Shown here in pieces: positions 16,838 through 26,400 of a stretch of DNA of 60,928 nucleotides; within the stretch, counting starts at the first letter, position 1; every line of letters starts with the position of its first letter. Location of the stretch: NCBI GenBank assembly GCA_023129165.1, contig JAGMCL010000123.1:1-60928 (forward strand), read 5' to 3'. The notes beneath the pieces are model-generated. The model did no database searches and had not been told where the DNA came from. It saw nothing but the letters and a program-made list of their open reading frames with translations. This stretch comes from Caldifarciminota bacterium. Lineage in GTDB: Bacteria; Hydrothermota; UBA3073. A program made the translations under genes and the position numbers.

Positions 16838-18232
16838 ATGTTTAAGGATGTCATGGATCTTATAAACTTCTCCAAAAGTTCGGTCAGACTTACAGGAGAT
16901 GGATTTCGAATTATTAATGCTAAAGACTTTCGAGAGAGGGTCATTGATCGGCTCGTTTATACATCTGTCTTCCATTCTGACAGGGAATTAGTCGAAATCT
17001 GTAGATACTTCATTTTCGAGACAGCTAAAAAACTTGGTGCCATCCCTTCCTCTATATATAATCTGTATCAAAGTAGAGCATTAAACGAGTTTGGTGGTTT
17101 CAGTGTTCCTGCTATTAATATTCGAGGATTGACATATGATGTGGGGAAGACACTTTTCCGTACTATCAAAGAGCTAAACGTAGGTGCCTTTATATTCGAA
17201 ATTGCAAGATCAGAAATCGACTATACCAACCAGCAACCAGCAGAGTATACAACAGTTCTACTGGCAGCAGCCATAAAAGAAAATTTCAAGGGTCCGGTAT
17301 TCTTTCAAGGTGACCACTTCCAGATAAACGCTAAAAAATATAAAGAGAACAAAAAAGATGAGAGTATCACACTCAAGGAACTAATGAATGAGGCTATAGC
17401 TGCAGAGTTCTATAATATAGACATTGACAGCTCTACCATGGTTGATATCAATAAAAACTCAATCATAGAACAACAAAGACCAAATTTTGAGATAACTGCT
17501 GAGTTTATTAAGCTGATAAGAAATCTCCAGCCCAGTGATATTATGATTACTATAGGTGGTGAAATAGGGGAGATAGGAGGTAAAAACAGTACTGTAGAAG
17601 AATTGAGAACATACATGGATGGTCTTAAAGCAGCTTTCACCAATGGAATAGCAGGAATAAGTAAGATTAGTGTCCAAACAGGGGCTACTCATGGAGGAGT
17701 AGTGCTGCCCGACGGTTCTGTTGCCAAAGTCAATATCGATTTCGATACCTTAGAGAAACTATCCCGAGTCGCAAGAGAGGAATATGGATTAGCTGGTGCA
17801 GTACAACATGGTGCCTCTACTCTACCGGATGATGCATTTCATCTCTTTCCTGGTGTTGAAACATGCGAGGTTCACCTTGCAACGGGCTTTCAGAACATCA
17901 TATATGATAACCCTTTTTTGCCTGATGATTTTCGAAATAACGTGTATAAGTATTTAAGAGAGGAATGCGGAAAAGAAAGAGATAAGTACAAAACTGATGA
18001 GCAATTTATTTACAAAACACGTAAAAAAGGTTTCGGCCCCTTCAAAAAGGAGTGGTGGAATCTGCCTCAATCAGTAAAAACTGTTATTATGAGTCGATTA
18101 GAACAACGTTTTATACAGCTATTTAAGCTACTTAATGTATTAAATACAAAAGAGTTGGTTGATAGTAAAATAGATTTAAAACCCACAGAACGAGATATAC
18201 CACAAGGGTTAAAACGTTTTATTTCGGTTTAA
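16838..18232 (+). CDS. Class II (zinc) aldolase, probable fructose-bisphosphate aldolase
   Basis: 464 residues from ATG 16838 with AAAGAGGTG 7 nt upstream; a GTG at 16829 is less likely. Class II aldolase features: VFFQGDHFQ (zinc His region), GGEIGEIGGK (the GEIGxxGG motif), SVQTGATHGG and a final VQHGASTLPDDAFHLFPGVETCEVHLATGFQN. About 150 residues longer than typical FbaA, with extra N- and C-terminal parts as in the long class II aldolases of some anaerobes. The substrate is inferred from operon partnership: a PPi-type phosphofructokinase follows 27 nt downstream, so it likely cleaves fructose 1,6-bisphosphate. A tagatose-bisphosphate role is possible. Confidence 0.82.
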   Translation: MFKDVMDLINFSKSSVRLTGDGFRIINAKDFRERVIDRLVYTSVFHSDRELVEICRYFIFETAKKLGAIPSSIYNLYQSRALNEFGGFSVPAINIRGLTYDVGKTLFRTIKELNVGAFIFEIARSEIDYTNQQPAEYTTVLLAAAIKENFKGPVFFQGDHFQINAKKYKENKKDESITLKELMNEAIAAEFYNIDIDSSTMVDINKNSIIEQQRPNFEITAEFIKLIRNLQPSDIMITIGGEIGEIGGKNSTVEELRTYMDGLKAAFTNGIAGISKISVQTGATHGGVVLPDGSVAKVNIDFDTLEKLSRVAREEYGLAGAVQHGASTLPDDAFHLFPGVETCEVHLATGFQNIIYDNPFLPDDFRNNVYKYLREECGKERDKYKTDEQFIYKTRKKGFGPFKKEWWNLPQSVKTVIMSRLEQRFIQLFKLLNVLNTKELVDSKIDLKPTERDIPQGLKRFISV

Positions 18233-18259
18233 GTTATAACTTATTGGAGGCTTGTATAT

Positions 18260-19510
18260 ATGAAAAAGGAAACGCTGGCTATTATCGTTGGGGGTGGACC
18301 TGCACCTGGGATTAATGGGGTGATAAGCTCAGTAACCATTGAAGCAATCAATCTCAGGAAGAAGGTAATTGGTATTATCGGTGGTTTTAGATATATCTCC
18401 CAGGGAAGGGAAGGTAAAATAAATGAACTAACGGTTTCTGACGTATCCAGGATACATGACGATGGCGGATCAATACTTGGGACATCTCGTGTTAATCCTA
18501 CAAAGGATACTCAAAAGATGAAAAATGTGTTACAACTTCTCCGAAAATATGAAGTTAAATACCTGATAACAATTGGGGGTGACGATACAGCAACGACTGC
18601 AAGTAAAATTGCAGATGCTGTAGATGGTAAGATAAAGGTCGCACATGTACCTAAAACAATAGACAATGATTTACCTCTCCCCGATAATATGCCTACCTTT
18701 GGTTTTGAAACAGCTCGTCATGCTGGCACCAAGGTCGTCTCTAATCTTATGGAAGATGCAAAAACTATAACTCGCTGGTACTTTGTTATAACTATGGGTA
18801 GATATGCGGGACACCTGGCTCTTGGAATAGGAAAATCTGCTGGAGCAACGCTTACAATAATTCCCGAGGAATTCCAGCTATACGAACAAGTAAGTTTTTC
18901 CACTGTTGCTGATATTCTCGAGGCTAGCATAATAAAAAGGAGATCAATGGGTAGAAATGACGGCGTTGCTGTAATTGCAGAAGGTGTGACTGGAAAAATC
19001 GAAGAAGAGAACCTTATTAGTGCTATATCAAAATTAGATAAAGATGAACATGGACATGTCCGACTTTCAGAAATCGACATTGGCAAGATACTGAAAACTG
19101 AGGTGAGAAAAAGACTTCTTCAAAGGGGAATTGACATTACTATTGTAAATACCGATGTTGGTTATGAACTACGCTCTGCACCACCTATACCTTTTGACAT
19201 TGAATACACAAGAAACCTTGGTTATGGCGCAGTAAAATTTCTCTTCCAGGGTGGTACAAATGCCGTAATCGCATATCGCTCCGGCAAACTATCCCCTGTT
19301 CCCTTTTCTGAGATTATAGACTCTACGACAGGAAGAGCTAAAGTAAGACTCGTTGATATATACTCTGAGTCATATGAAGTAGCCAGGGCATATATGATAA
19401 AACTGAAAAAAGAGGATTTTGAGGATAGAAAAAAGATTGAGAAACTTGCAAACGCTGGTAATCTAACCTCAAAAGAATTCGAGAAGCGTTTCCGTTACAT
19501 CGCAATTTAA
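18260..19510 (+). CDS. Pyrophosphate-dependent 6-phosphofructokinase
   Basis: 416 residues. GGGPAPGINGVI at the N-terminus, GGDDTATTA (about 113-121) and PKTIDND (about 138-144). The second Asp of GGDD and the Lys of PKTIDND are the residues that in this family distinguish PPi-dependent enzymes from ATP-PFKs (GGDG, PGTIDND). MGRYAGHLAL and RSMGRNDGV are further substrate-site segments. Phosphorylates fructose 6-phosphate using PPi, reversibly, in glycolysis. Co-transcribed with the aldolase. AGGAGG-like TGGAGGC lies upstream of the ATG. Terminates in TAA, with a minus-strand membrane protein gene beyond. Confidence 0.92.
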   Translation: MKKETLAIIVGGGPAPGINGVISSVTIEAINLRKKVIGIIGGFRYISQGREGKINELTVSDVSRIHDDGGSILGTSRVNPTKDTQKMKNVLQLLRKYEVKYLITIGGDDTATTASKIADAVDGKIKVAHVPKTIDNDLPLPDNMPTFGFETARHAGTKVVSNLMEDAKTITRWYFVITMGRYAGHLALGIGKSAGATLTIIPEEFQLYEQVSFSTVADILEASIIKRRSMGRNDGVAVIAEGVTGKIEEENLISAISKLDKDEHGHVRLSEIDIGKILKTEVRKRLLQRGIDITIVNTDVGYELRSAPPIPFDIEYTRNLGYGAVKFLFQGGTNAVIAYRSGKLSPVPFSEIIDSTTGRAKVRLVDIYSESYEVARAYMIKLKKEDFEDRKKIEKLANAGNLTSKEFEKRFRYIAI

Positions 19511-19547
19511 GGTTCCAGGTCCTTTAGTAAATTTAGTTCAATTAATC

Positions 19548-19934
19548 TTATTCCCGTTCCTTTTCCTTTCTGATTGCAATACGATACCAGATAGCCAGTG
19601 ATATTCCTATAAAAGTAAGCACTAATCCACCTCCCATAAACCATAAAGACCATCCATAAGCACCAGTAATGAGTGCAAAAATGATGAGTCCCACTCCACT
19701 CCCCAGGCATATACATCCTCTTCGCAGACTATCCAAAGGCGTAGCTGCTTTAACGTATGTTAAGGCTTCCGGAGAAAGCTCAACTCCCTTCTCAATCGCC
19801 AACATCCTTTCCTTGCTTCTCTGCACTCTCACACGATACCAGAAATAGAATGCCATTATTGGAATGAGCATGGTCATAATAATAGCTATAATGGGTACGA
19901 GCAGTGCTTGAAACATATATGGAGCGAATGGCAT
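19548..19934 (-). CDS. Small membrane protein, DUF6249-like
   Basis: 128 residues with three hydrophobic segments: one N-terminal (about 8-32), then a basic cytoplasmic linker RVRVQRSKERMLAIEKGVE, then two further helices (about 72-90 and 94-115) and a charged tail RKEKERE. The linker motif (ERMLAIEKGVELSPEAL) resembles DUF6249-type proteins often found beside ECF sigma genes. Shine-Dalgarno AAGGAGG before the ATG. Convergent with the PFK gene and divergent from the sigma factor gene. Confidence 0.65.
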   Translation of the reverse strand: MPFAPYMFQALLVPIIAIIMTMLIPIMAFYFWYRVRVQRSKERMLAIEKGVELSPEALTYVKAATPLDSLRRGCICLGSGVGLIIFALITGAYGWSLWFMGGGLVLTFIGISLAIWYRIAIRKEKERE

Positions 19935-20050
19935 CTTTCCTCCTTTGTTGTCAAAATGTTAGATAAAAAAACACTACTTTTTCTTTATCTGCATTTTTTC
20001 CATCTCATTATACTTTGACTTAATATTTTGGAAATTGTTTCAAAAGAATC

Positions 20051-20079
20051 TTGACTTTTGTAAAAAAGTTTGTTATACT
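20051..20079 (+). promoter_or_regulatory. Promoter of the sigma/anti-sigma operon
   Basis: TTGACT, 17 bp, TATACT. It shows that an in-frame start at 20051 cannot be used and supports ATG 20114. It is sigma70-like rather than an ECF autoregulation site. Confidence 0.7.
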
Positions 20080-20113
20080 TGAAACAAACAGGGAATTTGT
20101 TCGTCTTATAATT

Positions 20114-20674
20114 ATGAATAAAGATAGAAACAAAGACTTCATCAGACAACTGAAGGTCGGTGATAAATCGGCATTTGAGAAACTTTTTACCGAGTACAAG
20201 AATATGATTTATACAATTGTGAACAGGATGGTTTACAACAAAAATAATATTGAGGATCTGGTGGCGGATATATTTGTCAAGATTTACCAGAATATTCGAC
20301 GGTTTGACGAGAGGTCCAAGCTCTCGACCTGGATGTACAGGATCGCCTATAATCATTGTCTCGATTACATAAGAAAAGCCAAAAGGGATCCTCTCGAATC
20401 CTACGAGCCATTGGATAGTAAATTTCACCTCTCCAGCAACGCTTTCGATAACGAGAAAACGCTCTTGAAGGAAGAGAGAGAACAAGTTTTGTATGCCCTG
20501 GTTGATTCGATGCCCGAAAGATATCGTATGGTATTAAATTTTCATTATTTTAAAGGGATTTCATACAGGGATATAAGCGAAATTATGGGAATCCCGATGG
20601 GAACAGTGAAGACTTATCTTTTCAGGGCAAAGGTATATTTGAGAGAAAAAATGAAAAAGTCAGGGGTTTTATGA
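20114..20674 (+). CDS. ECF-type RNA polymerase sigma factor
   Basis: 186 residues starting MNKDRNKDF. Region 2 (about 25-90) includes DLVADIFVKIYQNIRRFDERSKLSTWMYRIAYNHCLDYIRK; region 4 (about 125-180) includes YRMVLNFHYFKGISYRDISEIMGIPMGTVKTYLFRAK, a clear helix-turn-helix. It directs RNA polymerase to stress or envelope promoters, held inactive by the membrane anti-sigma factor encoded next. ATGA overlap with that gene gives coupling. Target promoters unknown. Confidence 0.92.
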   Translation: MNKDRNKDFIRQLKVGDKSAFEKLFTEYKNMIYTIVNRMVYNKNNIEDLVADIFVKIYQNIRRFDERSKLSTWMYRIAYNHCLDYIRKAKRDPLESYEPLDSKFHLSSNAFDNEKTLLKEEREQVLYALVDSMPERYRMVLNFHYFKGISYRDISEIMGIPMGTVKTYLFRAKVYLREKMKKSGVL

Positions 20675-21174
20675 ATGAATGTAGAGAATACAGGCGAATG
20701 ATAATCCACTTCTTTTCAAGGGACCTTACAGGTGAGGAAGAAAAGATATTGAAAGAGCATTTGGGGAGATGTGAAGAATGTAAAAAAGAGTTTGTATTGC
20801 AGGGGGAAATGGAATCTATACTTCAAAAAAGACCATTGTCCAAGGCTCCTGTCGCCGTTATTGAAAGAGTTCTTTCAATTATTCCTGAAAGGAAAGAGGT
20901 TTATGCAAGACCCCACTTTAACTGGAGGGTAGCGGTTTCTATTGCATCCGTGGTAGCTGCCTGGATTATCGTCTCGCTCACGCACTATTTTACCCGTCAG
21001 CCAGGTGTTTTAAGCACCTTTATAGAAGTGATGTCAACTACCATGACTAACTTTTCTTTAAACTTTACAAAACCATCATTTATCATAGGAACTGTTATAT
21101 ACTCTCTTGTTGTATCTTTCTCCACTCTCTTCATTTTCTGGCGAAGCCAGCTGAGAAAAATCGTTGTCATGTAG
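20671..21174 (+). CDS. Membrane anti-sigma factor with zinc-binding (ZAS) domain
   Basis: 167 residues. The N-terminal ZAS-like motif is made of Cys4, HLGRC and EECKKEF (H-x3-C-x2-C, about 31-38), the form that grips ECF sigma factors. Two transmembrane helices follow (about 90-108 and 133-155). No extracellular sensor domain beyond a short loop. ATGA overlap with the sigma gene. Likely releases the sigma factor on an envelope or redox cue. Confidence 0.88.
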   Translation: MNECREYRRMIIHFFSRDLTGEEEKILKEHLGRCEECKKEFVLQGEMESILQKRPLSKAPVAVIERVLSIIPERKEVYARPHFNWRVAVSIASVVAAWIIVSLTHYFTRQPGVLSTFIEVMSTTMTNFSLNFTKPSFIIGTVIYSLVVSFSTLFIFWRSQLRKIVVM

Positions 21175-21269
21175 AAAAACATAAGAGAGCTCTGATAAAT
21201 TACCTTTGAATCTCTTAATCTGTGTAATCAGAGATTTCTGGACTCTTTCAGAAATCTCTTAGAAATAAC

Positions 21270-21298
21270 TTGACATATAAAGCTTTTCGATGTATAAT
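21270..21298 (+). promoter_or_regulatory. Promoter upstream of GxxExxY/DUF433 genes
   Basis: TTGACA, 17 bp, TATAAT, within GAAATAACTTGACATAT, which is repeated almost exactly at 22485-22501 before the second DUF433 pair. Confidence 0.75.
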
Positions 21299-21413
21299 GT
21301 ATTTGCAGTATTTTTTTGTTTATCCACGGCTAAATAGCCTCTTTAAACTCCCCAAAAGATATCCTATAAAGATCAGGATGTCTGATTACATTGATTAAAA
21401 TGAGATTTCACAG

Positions 21414-21746
21414 ATGAAGGATAGAGATCCATTAACAGAACGAATAATAGCTTGCTGTTTTGAGGTTCACAGAGAATTAGGACCTGGGTTTAATGAAAAG
21501 ATATACCATAATGCATTAAAATTAGTACTTGCTCAAGAGGGATTATTATATCAGACAGAGAAAGAATTTAGGGTTTTATACCAGGATAAGCAGGTTGGTA
21601 AATTCAGGATAGATTTAGTTATAGAAGATGAGGTAATTGTTGAAATTAAAGCTTTAACAGGGAATATACCTTCTGTCTTTGGATATCAATTACTCTCATA
21701 TTTAAAAGCTTCTAAACTTCATACTGGATTATTAGTTATCCGTTAG
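21414..21746 (+). pseudogene. GxxExxY family protein, C-terminally truncated
   Basis: 110 residues: DPLTERIIACCFEVHRELGPGFNEKIYHNAL contains the namesake GxxExxY-type motif (GPGFNEKIY), then FRIDLVIEDEVIVEIKA, a PD-(D/E)XK-like core (D...EIK). Such proteins are about 125 residues and end in a conserved NFG... strand. Here the frame ends at VIR in the palindrome CCGTTAGCTAACGG; the expected residues GNKS reappear just after it in the same frame offset. The palindrome insertion thus seems to have cut the last strand. Function of the family is unknown. Confidence 0.7.
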
Positions 21747-21773
21747 CTAACGGATTGGTAATAAAAGTTGTCA

Positions 21774-21793
21774 GGTATAACGAAGATTATACC
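21774..21793 (+). promoter_or_regulatory. Palindromic RBS-linked element GGTATAAC-N4-ATTATACC
   Basis: Inverted repeat directly joined to AGGAGG of the DUF433 gene. Copies precede the genes starting at 34696, 46851, 54789 and (half) 47997. Confidence 0.65.
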
Positions 21794-21804
21794 AGGAGGT
21801 AAAA

Positions 21805-22089
21805 ATGGCAATAATGACAGAACATTTGTACATAGTGTTTGATGAGAAAATCCTCAGAGGCGAACCTATCATTAAGGGAACAAGAACTCCTGTAAGAGCT
21901 ATAGTTGAACTGTGGAGAATGGGACTCTCTCCCGAGGAGATTAGAACCAAACTGCCTCATCTGACTTTGGCACAAGTGTTCGATGCTCTAAGCTATTACA
22001 ATGACCATAGTGAAGAGATTGACGAGTATATTAAAAAGAATACCGTGCCAGAAAATCTAACCGACCCTGTGATAAGAGATTTGGTATGA
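21805..22089 (+). CDS. DUF433 antitoxin-like protein (pair 1)
   Basis: 94 residues with the DUF433 signature KILRGEPIIKGTRTPVRAIVELWRMGLSPEEIRTKLPHLTLAQVFDALSYY, a winged helix-turn-helix of the VapB-like type. It overlaps by 4 nt (ATGA) with a DUF5615 PIN-like gene, the standard antitoxin-first order. Shine-Dalgarno AGGAGG is fused to the palindrome at 21774. Confidence 0.85.
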   Translation: MAIMTEHLYIVFDEKILRGEPIIKGTRTPVRAIVELWRMGLSPEEIRTKLPHLTLAQVFDALSYYNDHSEEIDEYIKKNTVPENLTDPVIRDLV

Positions 22090-22430
22090 GATTATTCATC
22101 GAACTATACTTGGATGAGGATGTCTCAGTTCTTCTTTCCGAATTGCTGAAGAGTAGAGGATTTAAGGCTACAACGACCCGTGACGCAGGTATGCTTGGAA
22201 AAACTGATAGTGAACAAGTGGCTTATGCCGCAAGTGAGGAGAGGACACTGCTCACCCATAATCGAGTTGACTTTGAAAAATTGCATAATGAGTACCTTAA
22301 GGCGGGCAAAGAACACTATGGGATAATCATTGCTGGAAGGAGAGACGAGTACTCTATGTTGAAACGTATATTGAGAATTCTAAACCGTATAACAGCTGAT
22401 GAAATGAAGAATCAGCTAAAATACATATAG
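22086..22430 (+). CDS. DUF5615 PIN-like toxin/nuclease (pair 1)
   Basis: 114 residues. Acidic PIN-like residues: LDEDVS (about 8-13), DSEQVAYA and THNRVDFEKLH. The family is a Mut7-C/PIN-like nuclease fold found next to DUF433; toxicity is inferred from the arrangement. Coupled to the upstream gene by an ATGA overlap. Confidence 0.85.
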   Translation: MRLFIELYLDEDVSVLLSELLKSRGFKATTTRDAGMLGKTDSEQVAYAASEERTLLTHNRVDFEKLHNEYLKAGKEHYGIIIAGRRDEYSMLKRILRILNRITADEMKNQLKYI

Positions 22431-22492
22431 AACATGATAGAAGAAAACCATAGTTATTGTGTTAGGTGGTCATGCTGAAAAATAGAAATAAC

Positions 22493-22521
22493 TTGACATA
22501 TCAAACTTTATAATGTATAAT
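22493..22521 (+). promoter_or_regulatory. Promoter of second DUF433/DUF5615 pair
   Basis: TTGACA, 17 bp, TATAAT; near copy of the 21270 promoter. Confidence 0.75.
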
Positions 22522-22589
22522 ATATTATTATTCTTATTGAGCATTTCCATTTGTAAATGCATCTCTAAACCAATCGGAGGTGTTAACTA

Positions 22590-22805
22590 ATGAATAATCG
22601 TATAGTTTCAGATCCGAACATCTGTGGAGGAGAGCCTTGCATTAAAAGGACAAGAATACCTGTTCATATAATATTGAGCCATCTCGCATCTGGAGAAGAT
22701 TACGATACTATCCTAAAAAACTTTCCTAATATAGAGAAAAAGGATATCCTTGCATGTCTTGAATATGGTTCTTATCTTGCAACTGAGAAAACAGTAATGA
22801 TATGA
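22590..22805 (+). CDS. DUF433 antitoxin-like protein (pair 2)
   Basis: 71 residues: IVSDPNICGGEPCIKRTRIPVHIILSHLASGEDYDTILKNFP, the canonical DUF433 opening (NxxxCxGxPxIxGTRIxV), then DILACLEYGSYLA. Shine-Dalgarno CGGAGG. Four-nt overlap with the next gene. Shorter than and clearly diverged from pair 1, so not a recent tandem duplication. Confidence 0.86.
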   Translation: MNNRIVSDPNICGGEPCIKRTRIPVHIILSHLASGEDYDTILKNFPNIEKKDILACLEYGSYLATEKTVMI

Positions 22806-23149
22806 AAATAGTGGTTGATGAAAATGTGAGCTACGGTGTGGTTATAAAATTATTGGAAAGAGGATATAATGTAATATCAATAGCAAAAGAGAAGAAAAGT
22901 ACCCTGGATAAAGATATCTTCCGCCTTGTATTAAAAAAAGGAGCCATACTTATCACAAGAGACCACCATTTCACTAATCCCATACTATATCCCCCCGACA
23001 AAACCAAAGGTATCATATATATAAGAATTGGCAATCTTCGTTCTGATGAGGAGATAGACATAATTGATAGGTTTTTTGCTAATTACCCACCTGAACAATT
23101 CAAAGGAAAATTAGTCGTACTTTATAGAAATAGCGTTCATATTCGCTGA
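22802..23149 (+). CDS. DUF5615 PIN-like toxin/nuclease (pair 2)
   Basis: 115 residues: VVDENVSYGVVIKLLERGYNV (first acidic residues), STLDKDIFRLVLKKGAILITRDHHF (TRD-type core) and KGIIYIRIGN, as in DUF5615 proteins. Paired with DUF433 and presumably neutralised by it. Confidence 0.86.
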   Translation: MKIVVDENVSYGVVIKLLERGYNVISIAKEKKSTLDKDIFRLVLKKGAILITRDHHFTNPILYPPDKTKGIIYIRIGNLRSDEEIDIIDRFFANYPPEQFKGKLVVLYRNSVHIR

Positions 23150-23423
23150 AAATAAAGGGTTAAGTTGATACAGTAAGTTTGCTGCAACACGGAGAATTGC
23201 GATTATTGAATAATAACATTGCAAACATTGTCATACCAATATTATATGTTATAATAAAGTTGCGACAAGATAATCAAGCATCGAATTCTTGTAGCAGAAG
23301 TTCAGCTAGATTTGGGTTTGTAGGGTTTTTGTGATACAGTCAGGAAGGACAGATTGTAAAAATTCCAAGATGTGACTCCCTGTTGCCCTCTGCGAGAGCT
23401 CCCCTCTAAGTAGGCTCCGTTTT

Positions 23424-26400
23424 TTATCGAAGCAGTATCATCTTCTTCGTTTTACAAAAATCTTCAGTTTCAAGCCGGCAGAAGTAGATTCCGGGAGGCA
23501 CCTTTATTCCTTTGTTATCTAATGCATTCCAATTTATTTCGTAATAGCCTGCTTCCTTTCGTTCGTTCATAAGTGTAGCAACCCCCTGACCCGAGAGGTT
23601 GTAAATCTCAATATTTACGTATGAGTCCTTAGGAAGCCCAAATTTTATTTTCGTAGTATGAACAAAGGGGTTAGGATAATTCTGGGATAGGAAGTACACC
23701 TTTGGTATAGCCCTTTCCTCTGTAATTCCAGTGCTTGAGAGAACTGTAAAGCAGTAAGAACTGTCGGGTGCATTTATAGGATCAGTTGCCTCGTTGGGTG
23801 GTGTGGCTTTATCCTGTGCATTGATATAATAATAAACCTCAGTATTTTCAGATTGTTGTGGTATCTCACCAAAATATTGATTTTCACTTTTTGCTGTATC
23901 CATTGATATGTTTACCCAGTTTGTATCGATACTTGTCTTATACCAGAGCTCTACGTTGCTTACGCCATTTTCATCTGCGATATACGAAGAAACAGGGAAT
24001 GGTCCTGTAAAGGTCGTATCATCCCATACAGTAGTGGATTCAATCTCTGGTGCCTGAGTATCAATAAACAGAATAAAGGGCTCTGAGTATCCACTTTTAT
24101 TACCAGCTTCATCTTCCGCTTGAATCTTCCATAGATAAACAGAATCAACTAGTGTATCAATAAGAGTATAGAATGTGTCCGAAGTCTGATATACTGTACT
24201 ATCATTTCCAAGGGTTATTGTGAGAAAATAGGTTATAGCTGAGTTTTTATTTCCTACAAGACCTTTAATACTTTTAAGAAGTTTAGCGCCTTTTGTCACG
24301 TGTGTCCAACTAAAGCCCGGAGTATTATCAGATATGATGCTTGAATCAGAGGGAAACAAGAGCATTGGTATATCTGGAATCTGAGTATCTATAGTAAATG
24401 TCCAAGTCTGGTTTGATTGTCTCGAATTATCAAGACTATCGTATGCTACTACATACCAGTTATGTAAATCCTCTGTTAGGTCGTAATCTGCTGTCCAATT
24501 TGTAGAAGGTGTACTATCTTTCAATAAATTATCAATATAGATTTCATAATAGTCAAGTCCTGAGAAGGTATCTGCGGAGGTCTCCCAGGTAAATATAGGT
24601 CTTGTTATATTTAAACATTCTGAATCTGCGGGTGATACAAGATTAAAAGGTTCTGGTGGTGTTATGTCGTATCTCAAAATCACCGAGGAACAATTACTAT
24701 AATCTTTATTTCCAGCACCATCTTGTAACCACACCCATAGGGTCTCTCCTCCCCCAATAGAACACTCTACGTTAAATGGATTCATCTCATCTGAACCGGT
24801 CGTATCCCCATTTGAATAAGGTTTATTTCCCAATTTATAATATGCCTTGATAATTCCGCTTGTGTCTGCTTTACCAATCTCAAAATGACCTGTTTCATAA
24901 AAATTCAGTACTGGGATTGCTGAATTCTGAACAAGGCCTTTGTCGTCCCAATCGTTTATACTTTGAAAAGTTAATGTTAACAAAGCTTCCTTTGTATAAC
25001 CAGCACCAGGAGTGGGTTCATAATCATAACTCCAAGTAATACTCAGATCTTCTGAGGTCTCATCATGCCCCCTAATACCATTACCTCCAGTGAGTATCTC
25101 GTTTCCTTCTGTAAGGTCAACCCTCTGGAAAGACTTTCCGACACTATGGCTGTTACTCTTTACAACTTCTTGATCAACAATCGGTGTGTCTGGAAGATAT
25201 TGACTGGAATCCGTTCCTGAATCAGGTCCATCCTTCCAGATTCCAGTTTTATTTACAGCCTCATCCTTATCCCCCCAGACAATAATATCAGAATCATAAA
25301 CAAGATCAGTAGTCCAATCCCAGTGGAAGAGAATTACTGATTCCCCATTATTAGAGAGACCTGGATTATTCCCAATACCACCAGCACCACCATTCAACAT
25401 GTCAGGTATGCTATCACCATCGCTTATCCCATTCGGTGTGAGTTCAAAGTCTGGGTCGATGGCATGATATGTAGAAAAACTGTCATTCATTGCAATGGTA
25501 AGATATTCACCCGGCATTATAGTGGCACCATAAGGAAATCTTGCGAGAAAATCTTGATAGTAGCCTGTATCTGTTCCATCAACGATATTTATATAGTCGT
25601 TGTCATTTAGATATATGCCATCAAACAGATAGAAATTGTTGAGATCGATAGGAATACTCAGTGGATTATAGATCTCTACAAACTCACCATTTGTTGGGGT
25701 AACGCAAACTTCGCTTATAAGAAGGTATGGATTTCCTGCTTCGACATATCTTATAACAAACAAAGAATCATTAGTCCATGGGGATGTTACTAAATATCCA
25801 TTTGCATAAAGACTTTCAGGAGGTGAGGGTGGAGTTGCATCGTATCTCAGAGCAATGTCTGTATTGTTTAAATGATTCTTGTTCCCAGAACTATCCTCAA
25901 GCCAGACATACAACATTTGTACACCTTCGAGCATAACACTCACTTCAAAGGGTTTATCTTCTGTGTATATACCATCACTGGGATACGATGGTGAATCGCT
26001 TAACTTATACCATGCACCTATAATTCCACTCCTGTCATATGGGTTAGTCCAGTCAATAGTGAATGTTGGGTTGGGTTGCCATGGACTTGGATTTGAACCA
26101 TTGGCAGTGAGACTACTTGGTATTGGAGGGGGAATGGTATCGTTACTTATTCTAAAGGAGCTATCACTGGTATCACTACCCCAATTGTCATTCCGATCCT
26201 TTGCAGAAACCCTAACTAAGCAATTCCATGATAAAGTATCTGGTATATCCCAAGTACAACCAAGCCATCCGCCGGAAGTATGGTATTCAATGTGTAGGAC
26301 AGAATCCCAGCTCATTCCTCCATCAATTGAATAGTCTATGTGGAAATGAGTAATTGTGTCATTGTCATACACGGACCACCAAATTGTGTCCTCTTCCCCT

